Assembly (NCBI RefSeq): GCF_900167605.1 | Contig: NZ_FUYH01000002.1 | Location: forward strand, 62,001-126,000 | Length of the DNA stretch: 64,000 nucleotides | Reading direction: 5' to 3' | Source of the DNA: Caloramator quimbayensis | Lineage (GTDB): Bacteria > Bacillota > Clostridia > Clostridiales > Caloramatoraceae | Shown: piece after piece, positions 55,490 to 64,000 of the stretch | How positions within the stretch are numbered: position 1 is the first letter of the stretch | How the letters are laid out: every line of letters begins with the position of its first letter | Program-made: the position numbers and the translations under genes | The notes under the pieces: generated by a model | Told to the model about the DNA's origin: nothing | The model's input: only the letters and a program-made list of their open reading frames with translations | Database searches by the model: none

Positions 55490-55527
55490 TAACTAATGGG
55501 AAGAAATTATATTCTTCCCATTAGTTA
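55490..55527. terminator. hairpin between convergent genes
   Basis: Perfect 16-bp stem (55490-55505 / 55512-55527) with a 6-nt loop. T-rich sequence follows on the plus strand only. Confidence 0.7.
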
Positions 55528-55529
55528 TA

Positions 55530-56390
55530 TTACTTTATGTAATCAATGTAATTTAAAATATTTGCGTTCTCGTCTTTGTATCCTTCTATTAAGCTTTTTT
55601 TGCAGGTCATAATCGTTGTAATCCCTGGCCCATGTCCCATCTTTATGCAGTCGCTGTGTATTACAACTCCTATGCTTACAGCTCCCTTTAAATATCCTCT
55701 TCCATAAGAATTATCGCAATCCCTTAAAAGGACTAAATCTCCAAACTTTAGTTTATCAAGTCCAAGCCTTTTAATCTCATCTAAGTCTTCAGTCATAATA
55801 TCATAATCCCCTGAAAATGCAGTTAAAGCTCCAATTCCAGAGCCCATTAAATATGCTGGGACTTCAGCAGCAACGGGAACCTTCAGCACATTATCTTCCT
55901 TTATAGGAATATTTAAAAACAACCTTGGATCAACGTTCATAACCTGAATGTCAGGATAGTCCAGCAATTTTAAGCCCTGACCGAAGCCCTTGATTAGTAT
56001 TTTATCGTCAACGGCCATTTTTTCTAAGTCATCTTTTTCAAACTGAATCAATACATGCTCTATTCCGCCGTGCTTTCCAATAACGAAGCCCTTTGCACCT
56101 TTAGCATCTCCAGTTACAATTCTTGCTTCATTTCCTATGCAGGCAAACAGCATCATTGCATTGTTTTCGTTTCTATCTTCATTTCTTATAGAAACGCCGG
56201 GTTCAACATGGTCTCCGGACCATCCAAAGGCGCAGTCTCCAACTTTAACATTATAGGTTATGCCTCCTGTTGCAGGAAGAACATGAGCATTGCCATCAGC
56301 ATCAACTCTAAAGGGAGAAGGATTTATAGGATGATGAATTTTCCCCTGAAGAGACTGCATAACGGTTTTATCTATGTTTGTTCTTAACAT
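55530..56390 (-). CDS. DUF4438 domain protein
   Basis: A 286-residue protein. The ATG at 56390 follows AGAGGGTGTATT. It matches DUF4438: PINPSPFRVDADGNAHVLPA at the start, GGITYNVKVGDCAFGWSGDHVEPG in the first third, MLFACIGNEARIVTGDAKG and GHGPGITTIMTCK near the end. The His/Asp/Gly-rich core looks enzymatic, but no reaction has been assigned to this family that I know. Cytoplasmic by sequence. Convergent with the deacylase gene; a perfect hairpin separates them. Confidence 0.8.
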   Translation of the reverse strand: MLRTNIDKTVMQSLQGKIHHPINPSPFRVDADGNAHVLPATGGITYNVKVGDCAFGWSGDHVEPGVSIRNEDRNENNAMMLFACIGNEARIVTGDAKGAKGFVIGKHGGIEHVLIQFEKDDLEKMAVDDKILIKGFGQGLKLLDYPDIQVMNVDPRLFLNIPIKEDNVLKVPVAAEVPAYLMGSGIGALTAFSGDYDIMTEDLDEIKRLGLDKLKFGDLVLLRDCDNSYGRGYLKGAVSIGVVIHSDCIKMGHGPGITTIMTCKKSLIEGYKDENANILNYIDYIK

Positions 56391-57189
56391 AATACACCCT
56401 CTTTTCATATATTTTTACATATTTAACTTACCACAAAGAAATAAAAAATGAAAGTGGTTGTAAAAAAGTGCTACATGGCAGAGGATTATCTGTTTCTTCC
56501 TTTAAAAATAGTAACTACGATTAAGGCAGAACTTCCTTCCTATGCCTTAGAGTGCTATGAAAAATTGGAAAATACTATGGAGCTTGAAGAAGAAAAAGCC
56601 TTCAGCAGGAGGAGCTGCTTTGTGCCATTAGCTCGAGGAGAAAGAGAAAAACAGCTAAAGTGTGAGTTAAGGGGTAGAAGTGAGCTTGGACAAAAAGAGA
56701 TAGACACCGGAGAAGGAGAAAATGCGGCAGTATTACACAGATTAAAAACGGTAACTAAAAAAATTACCTGCGGTTGATGCCTTAGCTGCTGAAATAGATG
56801 CCAAGTTTTTATTATAAATTAAAATTATGGTAAATAAGTAACAGTGCATAACTAAAAAATAGCCACAACGACGGAATGAAAAAGTTTATCACTTGCCAAT
56901 TGGGTGGCATATTTTTCATGTTTTCTCCATTCTCCAGTGCCTTGAAATGTTCTGAAAAAATGCCTCTATGAATTTTATGCCACAACATATAGTATATATG
57001 GACTTAGTGTTTATACAATAAACAGTATGTTTTTGATGAATATTATAATATTTATGCGGACTTTCTGGCACTAACTTTAAGCGAAATAATTACAAATTAT
57101 GCAGGAATTATTTAACAAAAGAAGAATATATAAGATAGATTAGTTTATATAATAAATATTTAAAAATTATATAAGAGAGCGTGAATGAA
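56391..57189. other. repeat-rich gene-poor region upstream of cas genes
   Basis: About 800 nt. It holds family-B sequence at ~56702-56728, a family-C remnant (AATAAGTAACAGTGC, ~56831), a long inverted family-A copy (56846-56921) and a second family-B sequence (TTTTCTCCATTCTCCAGTGC, ~56925). An open frame at 56448-56777 lacks an SD and reads through a repeat, so it is not called. No CRISPR repeats are seen. Confidence 0.65.
56846..56921 (-). repeat. repeat family A, copy 9 (long form, inverted)
   Basis: Its reverse complement matches the copy at 48321-48392 almost base for base, including the GCCACAACGACGGAATG tail (here on the plus strand). Confidence 0.85.
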
Positions 57190-59343
57190 ATGATTTATTA
57201 TGCCCATTCTAAAGAAGAAAAAGGAGAAGAATGTTATCAAAGATTGGAAGAACATCTGTCAAATACAGCAGATTTGGCTTCAAAATTTGCAAGCTCTTTC
57301 AATTCTCAGAAATTAGCTTATATTATTGGAAAGTATCATGATATTGGAAAATATTCAAGTGAATTTCAAAAGAAATTAAGAGGAGAAAATATAAAAGTTG
57401 ACCATTCAACTGCAGGAGCACAATTGGCATATAACCTTTACGGTGAAATTATAGGTAAAATAATTGCCTACTGCATTGCAGGGCATCACGCAGGATTGAT
57501 TGATTATGGAACAAGCGTAAAAAACAACACCTTAGAATCAAGATTAAAAAAGAGTATATATGATTATTCATCTTATAAAAAAGAAATTGAAATTTTAAAA
57601 TTTGATGAAAAATTAAGTTTAAAAATAGACAATATAAATTCATTTTTTTCCATAGCTTTTTTTACAAAAATGCTCTATTCATGCTTAGTTGATGCAGATT
57701 TTATTGACACTGAAAAATTTATGAGTGATGGTAAGGTAGATAGGAATATTGGAGATAGTTTGGGTATTCTATATACAAAATTATTTGCCCATCTTGAAAC
57801 TTTAAAAAATTCAAAGGGGTATATAAACATAAAAAGAAATGAAATTTTAAAGCAATGTATTGAAAAAGCGGATAATAACAATGGAATATATTCCCTTACT
57901 GTTCCAACGGGAGGAGGCAAAACTAAATCCTCCTTAGCCTTTGCCTTAAAGCATGCACTTAAAAATAATATGAACAGAATAATATATGTTATACCCTATA
58001 CAAGCATAATAGAGCAAAATGCAGCAGTTTTTAAAGAAATACTTGGAAAAGACAACGTCCTTGAGCATCATAGCAATTTTATTTTTGATGAGAAGGACGA
58101 TTGTGAGGATGATATTAACTATAAATTAAAACTTTCAGCAGAAAATTGGGATATACCAGTTGTTGTAACAACAAATGTGCAATTTTATGAATCACTTTTC
58201 TCAAACAAGCCTTCTAAATGCAGAAAAATACACAACATTTCAAACAGCGTAATAATAATAGATGAAGCTCAAATGATTCCCCATGAATATTTAAAACCCT
58301 GCATAGTTTCACTTTATGAACTTACTAAAAATTACAACTGTACAGTAGTTTTATGTACTGCAACACAGCCAACCTTTAATGATGTTGTAAAAGGTATTGA
58401 AATTAAAGAGATAATAGATAGTCCACAAAAATTATTCAATGATTTTAAAAGAGTAAATGTAATTAAAAAGAGAGAAGTAAGTGATGACTCTTTATCGCAG
58501 GAACTTTTAAATCATAAACAAGTTCTTTGTATTGTAAATACAAGAAAACATGCAAAAAAGCTTTATGAAAAGATGAAATGGGATAATACATATCATTTAA
58601 GCAGCCTTATGTGTCCTATTCATAGAAGCAATGTTTTAAAAGAAATAAAAGAAAAACTGCTCAATGGCAGTGAATGCAGGGTAGTATCTACACAGCTTAT
58701 TGAGGCAGGTGTTGATATAGATTTCCCAACAGTTTATAGAGAAATAAGCGGAATAGATTCTATAGCACAATCAGCAGGAAGATGCAACAGGGAAGGTAAA
58801 ATAGAAAAAGGAGAAGTGTTTGTTTTTTCTTCAACAGAAGATTATTCAAGGATTTCAGGGTGGCTAAACAGGACAAAGGTAGCAGGAGAGATGACACTTA
58901 GAAAATATGAAGATATTTTAAGCATAGATGCAATTAACTTTTATTTTAAGCAGCTTTATGATATGGAAAAAATTAAAAAGTTTGATTATAAGGATATAAT
59001 GAAATGTTTTGAAGAAAGGGTAGGGGAGTTGAAGTTTGAGTTTGCCACTGCAAGCGATAATTTTAAAATAATTGATGATAATACATATTCTGTAGTTATA
59101 CCTTTTGATGAAAATGCTTTAAAAATTATAGAGAGCGTAAAGTTTTCAAAGCATCCTAAATTGCTGCTGAGAAAGCTTCAGCAATATACTGTTTCTATTT
59201 ATGAAAGTGAATATAAAGCCCTTTTGGATATAGGTGCCATTGAAGATGTAGGAGGGCTTTTTTATCTTTTGAAAGATAAGAAAAGATATGATGATAAAGA
59301 AGGGCTTATAATCGCAGAAGGTTCAGAAGCCTTGTGCATATAA
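57190..59343 (+). CDS. cas3: CRISPR-associated helicase-nuclease Cas3 (type I-C)
   Basis: A 717-residue protein. ATG 57190 is preferred to GTG 57181 (GAGAG spacing). The N-terminal HD nuclease domain is seen in KYHDIGKYSSEF and the later HHAG. The helicase follows: VPTGGGKTKSSLAFA (Walker A, ~238), IIIDEAQMIPHEY (DEAQ box, ~358), LCTATQP (motif III) and IAQSAGRCNREG (motif VI), with LIEAGVDID before it. It unwinds and degrades target DNA recruited by Cascade. First gene of a compact cas operon. Confidence 0.95.
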   Translation: MIYYAHSKEEKGEECYQRLEEHLSNTADLASKFASSFNSQKLAYIIGKYHDIGKYSSEFQKKLRGENIKVDHSTAGAQLAYNLYGEIIGKIIAYCIAGHHAGLIDYGTSVKNNTLESRLKKSIYDYSSYKKEIEILKFDEKLSLKIDNINSFFSIAFFTKMLYSCLVDADFIDTEKFMSDGKVDRNIGDSLGILYTKLFAHLETLKNSKGYINIKRNEILKQCIEKADNNNGIYSLTVPTGGGKTKSSLAFALKHALKNNMNRIIYVIPYTSIIEQNAAVFKEILGKDNVLEHHSNFIFDEKDDCEDDINYKLKLSAENWDIPVVVTTNVQFYESLFSNKPSKCRKIHNISNSVIIIDEAQMIPHEYLKPCIVSLYELTKNYNCTVVLCTATQPTFNDVVKGIEIKEIIDSPQKLFNDFKRVNVIKKREVSDDSLSQELLNHKQVLCIVNTRKHAKKLYEKMKWDNTYHLSSLMCPIHRSNVLKEIKEKLLNGSECRVVSTQLIEAGVDIDFPTVYREISGIDSIAQSAGRCNREGKIEKGEVFVFSSTEDYSRISGWLNRTKVAGEMTLRKYEDILSIDAINFYFKQLYDMEKIKKFDYKDIMKCFEERVGELKFEFATASDNFKIIDDNTYSVVIPFDENALKIIESVKFSKHPKLLLRKLQQYTVSIYESEYKALLDIGAIEDVGGLFYLLKDKKRYDDKEGLIIAEGSEALCI

Positions 59344-59361
59344 ATAAAGGAGGTGTTTATT

Positions 59362-60015
59362 TTGGGATATGGCTTTAAACTAAAAGTTTGGGGGAACTAT
59401 GCTTGTTTTACAAGACCAGAGATGAAAGTTGAACGTGTAAGCTATGATGTTATTACGCCCTCTGCAGCAAGGGGAATATTAGAGTCAATATATTGGAAAC
59501 CAGCTATTGCGTGGAAAATAGACAGAATTCATGTACTTAATGAAATAAAATTTGAAAATTTAAGACGAAATGAAATAGGCAATAAAATTTCTCAAAGAAG
59601 CATTGAAAATTCTATGAAAAGCGGCACACCTATATTTCAAATATCAAACGAAGATAGGCAGCAAAGGGCCTCCCTTATTTTAAAGGATGTAGCCTATGTT
59701 ATAGAAGCACATTTTGAAATGACGGATAATGAGGGGGAGAGGGATTCAAAGGAAAAACATTATGCAATAGCTAAAAGAAGGATGGAAAAGGGGCAGTGCT
59801 ATCATAGGCCATATTTAGGATGCAGGGAATTTCCAGCTCAATTTGAATTTATAGAACATGAAATTCCTATAGGCTATTACAGTGATAAAACAGTGGATTT
59901 GGGATGGATGCTTTATGATATTGATTTTAAGGATAATATGAAGGCAATTTTTTATAGGGCAAGAATTGAAAAGGGAATAATTGAAGTTCCTGATGAAAGT
60001 GAGGTGAAAAGATGA
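59362..60015 (+). CDS. cas5c: Cas5c (Cas5d), type I-C pre-crRNA endonuclease
   Basis: A 217-residue protein. TTG 59362 follows AAGGAGGTG; GTG 59353 lies within that SD. Cas5 fold markers are KLKVWGNYACFTRPEMKVER and YDVITPSAARGILESIYWKP. EKHYAIAKRRMEKGQCYHRP contains the Lys-His pair used by type I-C Cas5, with a Tyr from ESIYW, to cut crRNA precursors. This replaces Cas6, absent from the locus. Its stop overlaps the cas8c start (ATGA). Confidence 0.95.
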   Translation: MGYGFKLKVWGNYACFTRPEMKVERVSYDVITPSAARGILESIYWKPAIAWKIDRIHVLNEIKFENLRRNEIGNKISQRSIENSMKSGTPIFQISNEDRQQRASLILKDVAYVIEAHFEMTDNEGERDSKEKHYAIAKRRMEKGQCYHRPYLGCREFPAQFEFIEHEIPIGYYSDKTVDLGWMLYDIDFKDNMKAIFYRARIEKGIIEVPDESEVKR

Positions 60016-61811
60016 TAATAGAATCACTGTGCAGGTATTACGACATTATAAGCTCAGATGGTGAACATGAAGTTCCTTTAATTGGATACAGCAGGGTAAA
60101 AGTGTCCTTTGCATTAATACTCTCAGAAGAGGGAGAACTTCTTGATATTGCTGACTTAAGGGAAAAAAACAACAAAGGGAAGGTTGTATCATACCCTTAC
60201 ATGATAGTTCCAGAACAAAGCGGGAGATCAGGAACTGCAGCTATTCCTTATTTTCTTTGTGATAATTCCCAATATGTTCTTGGTATAGGCAAGGATAAAA
60301 AAGCTGATGCAGTTAAAAAATATAAAGCCTTTAAAGAACTGCATTTAACGATTTTAAAGGACTGCGAAGATCCCTTTGCAAAGGCAATTGTTAATTTTTT
60401 AAACAAATGGGATGAAAAGTCATCAGAGAATAATGCTGCTATTAAAAAAATAGGAAAAGAAATTTTAGGTGGGAATATAGTTTTTAAATTAGATGGTTAT
60501 ACAGGCTTTGTCCATGAAAGGGAAGAAATAAAAAAACTAATTATTAAAAAGGAAGATACAAAAGAAAAATATATAGCTCAATGCCTTGTAACAGGGAAAG
60601 AAGCGATTATACCAGAGAAACATATTAAGATTAAAGGGGTAAAGGGAACTGCAGCAGAATCCCCATTAATTTCTATAAACTCCCCTTCTACTAATGCATA
60701 TGATTCCTATGGAAAGAGTAAAGCTTATAATGCCCCAATAGGCGAAGAAGCAGTTTTTAAATATTCAACAGCATTAAACTATCTTTTATCTTCTAAATCT
60801 TCCTATATGATATTAGGGGATGATACCATAGTATATTTTGCTGAAAGCAGCAAGAGCAAATATAACGACATTGCAAGTTATCTTATATCCCCTCCTTTAA
60901 TCAATGAGAATGAAAAGAAAGAGGATAAAAATACAAAGTATATTATAAGGGATGTTTTAAATTGTGTTAAAAATGGAGAGATGATTAATAGTATAGATAA
61001 AGATATAGATGATAATGTTAAATTTTATATTTTAGGTTTATCGCCTAATGCAGGGAGAATATCCGTAAGGTTTTTTTATTTTAATAGTTTTGGAAATTTT
61101 GTTAAAAGCATTTCTCAGCATTATATAGACATGGAAATAGACGGGGGAAAAGAATATATACCCCTATGGCTGCTATTAAATGAAACAGTTCCTAAAAAAA
61201 ACAAGGATAAAAAAATATCTCCTATTCTTGTAGGCCAAGTTATGAATTCAATTATAACAGGATGCCCATATCCTTTCACATTGTATGCAAATATATTAAA
61301 CAGAATTAGAGCAGAAAGTGATGACAGGGATAAGAAAATCTATTCTGTAAACAGTATAAGGGTATCTATAATAAAAGCCTATCTTTTAAGAAAAGAAAGA
61401 AAATTAAATATAAATAAATATGGGGAGGTTTTAAATGTGAGCTTAAATGAGGAAAGTAAGAATCAAGCCTATTTGCTTGGAAGATTGTTTGCAATCCTTG
61501 AAAAGGTACAGGAGCTTTCAAGCAAAAACAAATTAAATTCAACTATAAAGGACAGATTTTTTTCAACAGCATCGGCATCGCCTTCAACAGTTTTCCCGTC
61601 CCTTATAAGATTATCACAGCACCATTTTGCAAAAATAGATAATTCTAAATGGCTTGATATTAAAATGAGTGAAGTATTAGACAAGTTGGAAGGCTTCCCA
61701 GCACATCTTGACATGGAGGAGCAGGGAATTTTTATTTTAGGTTATTACCATCAAAGGCAGGACTTTTTTAAAAAGAAAGTAAACATAGAGGAGGAAAGTA
61801 AAAATGAGTGA
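60012..61811 (+). CDS. cas8c: Cas8c (Csd1), type I-C Cascade large subunit
   Basis: A 599-residue protein. ATG 60012 overlaps the cas5 stop, with GAGGTGAAAAG as SD. Csd1 features: N-terminal SLCRYYDIISSDGEHEVPLI and GYSRVKVSFALILSEEGEL, then MIVPEQSGRSGTAAIPYFL, CLVTGKEAIIPEKH, and NAYDSYGKSKAYNAPIGEEA. It recognises the PAM and helps open target DNA in type I-C Cascade. Ends inside the cas7 start. Confidence 0.95.
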   Translation: MIIESLCRYYDIISSDGEHEVPLIGYSRVKVSFALILSEEGELLDIADLREKNNKGKVVSYPYMIVPEQSGRSGTAAIPYFLCDNSQYVLGIGKDKKADAVKKYKAFKELHLTILKDCEDPFAKAIVNFLNKWDEKSSENNAAIKKIGKEILGGNIVFKLDGYTGFVHEREEIKKLIIKKEDTKEKYIAQCLVTGKEAIIPEKHIKIKGVKGTAAESPLISINSPSTNAYDSYGKSKAYNAPIGEEAVFKYSTALNYLLSSKSSYMILGDDTIVYFAESSKSKYNDIASYLISPPLINENEKKEDKNTKYIIRDVLNCVKNGEMINSIDKDIDDNVKFYILGLSPNAGRISVRFFYFNSFGNFVKSISQHYIDMEIDGGKEYIPLWLLLNETVPKKNKDKKISPILVGQVMNSIITGCPYPFTLYANILNRIRAESDDRDKKIYSVNSIRVSIIKAYLLRKERKLNINKYGEVLNVSLNEESKNQAYLLGRLFAILEKVQELSSKNKLNSTIKDRFFSTASASPSTVFPSLIRLSQHHFAKIDNSKWLDIKMSEVLDKLEGFPAHLDMEEQGIFILGYYHQRQDFFKKKVNIEEESKNE

Positions 61812-62664
61812 AATTATTAAAAACCGCTATGAATTCCTTATTTTATTTGATGTTGAAAATGGAAACCCCAATGGTGATCCTGATGCTGGCAATATGCCAA
61901 GAATTGACCCTGAAACAGGCCATGGAATTGTGACGGATGTATGTATTAAAAGAAAGATTAGAAATTATGTAGAAATTAAAATGAAGGAGAAGGAAGGATA
62001 CAAGATATATTTAAAGGAGGGTGTAGTTTTAAACGAACAGCATGCTCTATCCTATAAAGCATTAAATGAGGAAATTAGAAACAGCTCTCAAAAACCCTCT
62101 GAAAAAGCAGTTAAGTGGATGTGCGAGAATTTTTATGATATTAGAACCTTTGGAGCAGTAATGACTACTGAGGTAAATTGCGGACAAATAAGAGGCCCAG
62201 TTCAGTTAAGTTTTGCAAGGAGTATAGATCCTATAATGCCTCAGGAAATAACAATAACAAGGGTAGCTATAACAAAAGGTTCTGATGCAGAAAATAAAGA
62301 AACTGAAATGGGAAGGAAACATATCGTACCCTACGCATTATATAAAATGGAAGGCTATGTATCAGCCGCCCTTGCAGATAAGAATGGAAACTTTACAGAA
62401 GAGGATGTTGAGCTTTTGTGGGAAGCTGTTGAAAATATGTTTGAGCACGACAGATCAGCATCGAAAGGGAACATGGTTCTTAGAAAATTAATAATATTTA
62501 AACATGATTCAATATTAGGAAATGCACCTGCTCATAAATTATTTGAAAGCGTTGAAATCAAAAAGAAAGAAAATATAAAGGCTCCAAGAAATTATGAGGA
62601 TTATATAGTAAATATTAAAAAGGATTTAATTCCTCAGGGAGTTACCTTAATAGAGAGGGTATAA
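61804..62664 (+). CDS. cas7c: Cas7c (Csd2), type I-C crRNA backbone protein
   Basis: A 286-residue protein with ATG 61804 behind GAGGAAAGTAAAA. The family opening FDVENGNPNGDPDAGNMPRI and DVCIKRKIRNYVEIK are clear, as are RTFGAVMTTEVNCGQIRGPV and QEITITRVAITKG. Several copies line the crRNA in the Cascade complex. Overlaps cas8c by 8 nt and is followed by cas4 after 1 nt. Confidence 0.96.
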   Translation: MSEIIKNRYEFLILFDVENGNPNGDPDAGNMPRIDPETGHGIVTDVCIKRKIRNYVEIKMKEKEGYKIYLKEGVVLNEQHALSYKALNEEIRNSSQKPSEKAVKWMCENFYDIRTFGAVMTTEVNCGQIRGPVQLSFARSIDPIMPQEITITRVAITKGSDAENKETEMGRKHIVPYALYKMEGYVSAALADKNGNFTEEDVELLWEAVENMFEHDRSASKGNMVLRKLIIFKHDSILGNAPAHKLFESVEIKKKENIKAPRNYEDYIVNIKKDLIPQGVTLIERV

Positions 62665-62665
62665 A

Positions 62666-63328
62666 ATGTATAATGAAGATGAACTTTTAGCATTATCTGG
62701 TATACAACATATTGCCTTTTGTGAAAGGCAGTGGGCTCTTATTCATATAGAAAGGCAATGGGCAGACAATTTAAGAACAGTTGAGGGTCAGCATCTTCAT
62801 AATAAAGTAAATAACCCTTTTATATTCGAAACAAGAGGAAATGAAGTAATTGCAAGAAGTGTTTCAATTGTATCCTATCGCCTTGGATTATATGGTATAG
62901 CCGATATAGTTGAATTTGAGAAAACAGAAAACAAAGAAAATGCCATAAAAATACCTCATAAAAATGGATATTATATTCCCTATCCTGTAGAATACAAAAG
63001 GGGGAAAGAAAAAATAGACGATAGGGATGAAGTTCAGCTTTGTGCACAGGCAATATGCCTTGAGGAGATGTTTAATATAAAAATAAACAAGGCATACATA
63101 TATTACGGCGAAACACGCCATAGAACAGAGGTAGTATTGAATGACAACCTTAGGGACAGGGTTGAAGAATTATCACAAAAAATGCATGATTTATTTAAAA
63201 AAGGAATTACACCTAAGGCTGAAAAAAAGAAAGGATGCAAATTATGTTCTTTAATTGATATATGTATGCCTAATTTAAATGAAAAAAAATTAAAGGTTAG
63301 TGAATACATTCAAAGGGCAATAGATTAA
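62666..63328 (+). CDS. cas4: Cas4 (type I-C) 4Fe-4S nuclease
   Basis: A 220-residue protein; the ATG follows GAGAGGGTATAAA. One Cys lies in IQHIAFCERQWALIHI and three in KKGCKLCSLIDICMPNL, the four cluster ligands of Cas4. The RecB-type nuclease residues include YPVEYKRGKEK (Glu, Lys) and DEVQLCAQAICLEEMF (Gln). It processes prespacers with Cas1-Cas2. Followed 25 nt later by cas1. Confidence 0.95.
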   Translation: MYNEDELLALSGIQHIAFCERQWALIHIERQWADNLRTVEGQHLHNKVNNPFIFETRGNEVIARSVSIVSYRLGLYGIADIVEFEKTENKENAIKIPHKNGYYIPYPVEYKRGKEKIDDRDEVQLCAQAICLEEMFNIKINKAYIYYGETRHRTEVVLNDNLRDRVEELSQKMHDLFKKGITPKAEKKKGCKLCSLIDICMPNLNEKKLKVSEYIQRAID

Positions 63329-63353
63329 ACTTAATATAAAGAGAGGTATTGCA

Positions 63354-64000
63354 ATGAGAAAATTGCTTAATGTCCTTTATATTACTTCTCCAGATTCTTA
63401 TCTTAGTAAAGATGGTGAAAATGTGGTTATATATTGCAAGGATGAAGAAAAATTTAGAATACCAATACATAATATTGAAGGAATAGTTTGTTTTAATTAT
63501 ACAGGTGCAAGCCCTGCCCTAATGGCAATGTGTGCAGAAAATGGGGTTGGGTTAACTTTCCTAAATGAAAACGATAAATTTTTAGCAAGGGTAAATGGAG
63601 GAGTAAAGGGGAATGTACTATTAAGAAAAAAGCAATATAGAATATCCGATGATGAATCACAGTGTGTTACAATCGCAACTAATTTTATATATGGGAAAAT
63701 ATTAAACTGCAGAAGTATGCTAAGAAGAACTATAAGAGACCATGGCAATAATGTTAATGCAGATAAACTTGAGGAGGCTTCTTCATATTTATTAAATAAT
63801 GCAAAGAAAGTATTAAATGCAAAAAGCCTTGATGAGATAAGAGGAATAGAAGGGGATGCAGCAAAGATTTACTTTGATTCCTTTAATGAAATGATTTTAT
63901 CTCAAAAGGATTCCTTTTATATGGAAACAAGAAATAAAAGGCCTCCTAAAGATAATTTGAATGCACTTTTATCCTTTTTATATACGATTCTTGCCCATGA
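63354..64000 (+). CDS. cas1: Cas1 (type I-C) integrase, 3' end beyond the window
   Basis: At least 215 residues, open to the window edge. ATG 63354 follows GAGAGGTATTGCA. Typical Cas1c features are NVLYITSPDSYLSKDGENVV at the N terminus, IVCFNYTGASPALMAMCAEN, and EIRGIEGDAAKIYFDSFNEM, whose Glu is the first metal ligand of the integrase site. Together with Cas2 (expected to the right) it inserts spacers. cas2 and the CRISPR array lie outside the window. Confidence 0.95.
   Translation, partial: MRKLLNVLYITSPDSYLSKDGENVVIYCKDEEKFRIPIHNIEGIVCFNYTGASPALMAMCAENGVGLTFLNENDKFLARVNGGVKGNVLLRKKQYRISDDESQCVTIATNFIYGKILNCRSMLRRTIRDHGNNVNADKLEEASSYLLNNAKKVLNAKSLDEIRGIEGDAAKIYFDSFNEMILSQKDSFYMETRNKRPPKDNLNALLSFLYTILAH

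Noticed and set aside
56448-56777. 109-codon open frame before the cas operon
   Set aside because: No SD, low-complexity charged sequence, and its end runs through a family-B repeat.
56391-57189. Possible CRISPR array next to the cas genes
   Set aside because: The repeats here are dispersed REP-like elements of different lengths and orientations, not regularly spaced direct repeats.
1-64000. tRNA, rRNA or known riboswitch
   Set aside because: No cloverleaf-like, T-box or riboswitch signature noticed by eye in the intergenic regions; a covariance-model scan would be decisive.

Overview
The window looks like a chromosomal segment of a low-GC, Gram-positive, Clostridiaceae-type anaerobe. Coding sequences are AT-rich, Shine-Dalgarno (SD) sequences are strong (AGGAGG or GGGGG types), and GTG and TTG starts are common. 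Several gene families typical of clostridia are present: a SigI-type sigma factor, DUF5667, C_GCAxxG_C_C, copper-amine-oxidase-N stalk proteins, AgrA/AgrC-like regulators and a type I-C CRISPR-Cas locus. I cannot name a species from sequence alone, and no tRNA or rRNA gene was recognised.

Layout. 0-9.8 kb: 3'-truncated sigI on the minus strand, divergent from a secreted DUF5667 protein; a minus-strand operon encoding both aconitase X subunits and an Old-Yellow-Enzyme-like flavin/Fe-S reductase; a chemoreceptor; a CapA-like protein; an rRNA methyltransferase. 10-16 kb: a ribose operon (rbsKDACB-rbsR) with a promoter and a LacI-type operator. 16-18.2 kb: HxlR regulator, nitroreductase, flavodoxin-like protein and an ABM monooxygenase, resembling an electrophile/quinone stress cluster. 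18.5-24.2 kb: a 1082-residue AMP-ligase/ACP/alpha-oxoamine-synthase fusion, translationally coupled to an SDR and followed by an S41 peptidase. 24.3-26.7 kb: MarR regulator, a Get3/ArsA ATPase with a C-terminal alpha-crystallin-like domain, and a small coupled protein. 27-36.6 kb: a cell-surface region with a secreted HExxH metallopeptidase, an Agr-like two-component pair, an Fn3-lipase gene broken by one in-frame TAA, lipoproteins and a stalk protein. 36.9-45.4 kb: TPR protein, YkvA-like protein, TPR-GGDEF diguanylate cyclase, an uncharacterised operon (DUF4177, 816-residue protein, calcium-type repeat protein), a TDT transporter and a C_GCAxxG_C_C protein. 45.8-48.3 kb: a decayed IS3-family element interrupting a transglutaminase gene, then a small HAD protein. 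48.4-56.4 kb: YtrA-like GntR/ABC operon, GT2 glycosyltransferase with a degenerate GGDEF membrane partner, a dCache chemoreceptor, a YbaK-type deacylase and a DUF4438 protein. 57.2-64 kb: type I-C cas genes (cas3-cas5c-cas8c-cas7c-cas4-cas1), with cas1 cut by the window edge. Any cas2 and CRISPR array would lie beyond it.

Three families of short repeats (REP-like) are scattered through intergenic regions, often straight after stop codons: A (GTGCCACCCAGTTGACAAG core), B (GGTGCCAGGCACCGGAGAA core) and C (AATAAGTAACCGTCCCC core). No cognate transposase gene is present in the window.

The best leads for undescribed biology are the one-polypeptide acyl-activating/ACP/oxoamine-synthase system with its SDR, a possible new aminolipid or signal pathway. 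Next come the cytosolic 15-residue calcium-type repeat protein coupled to an 816-residue membrane-associated protein, and the aconitase X operon whose reductase carries Cys-to-Asp in its Fe-S motif.
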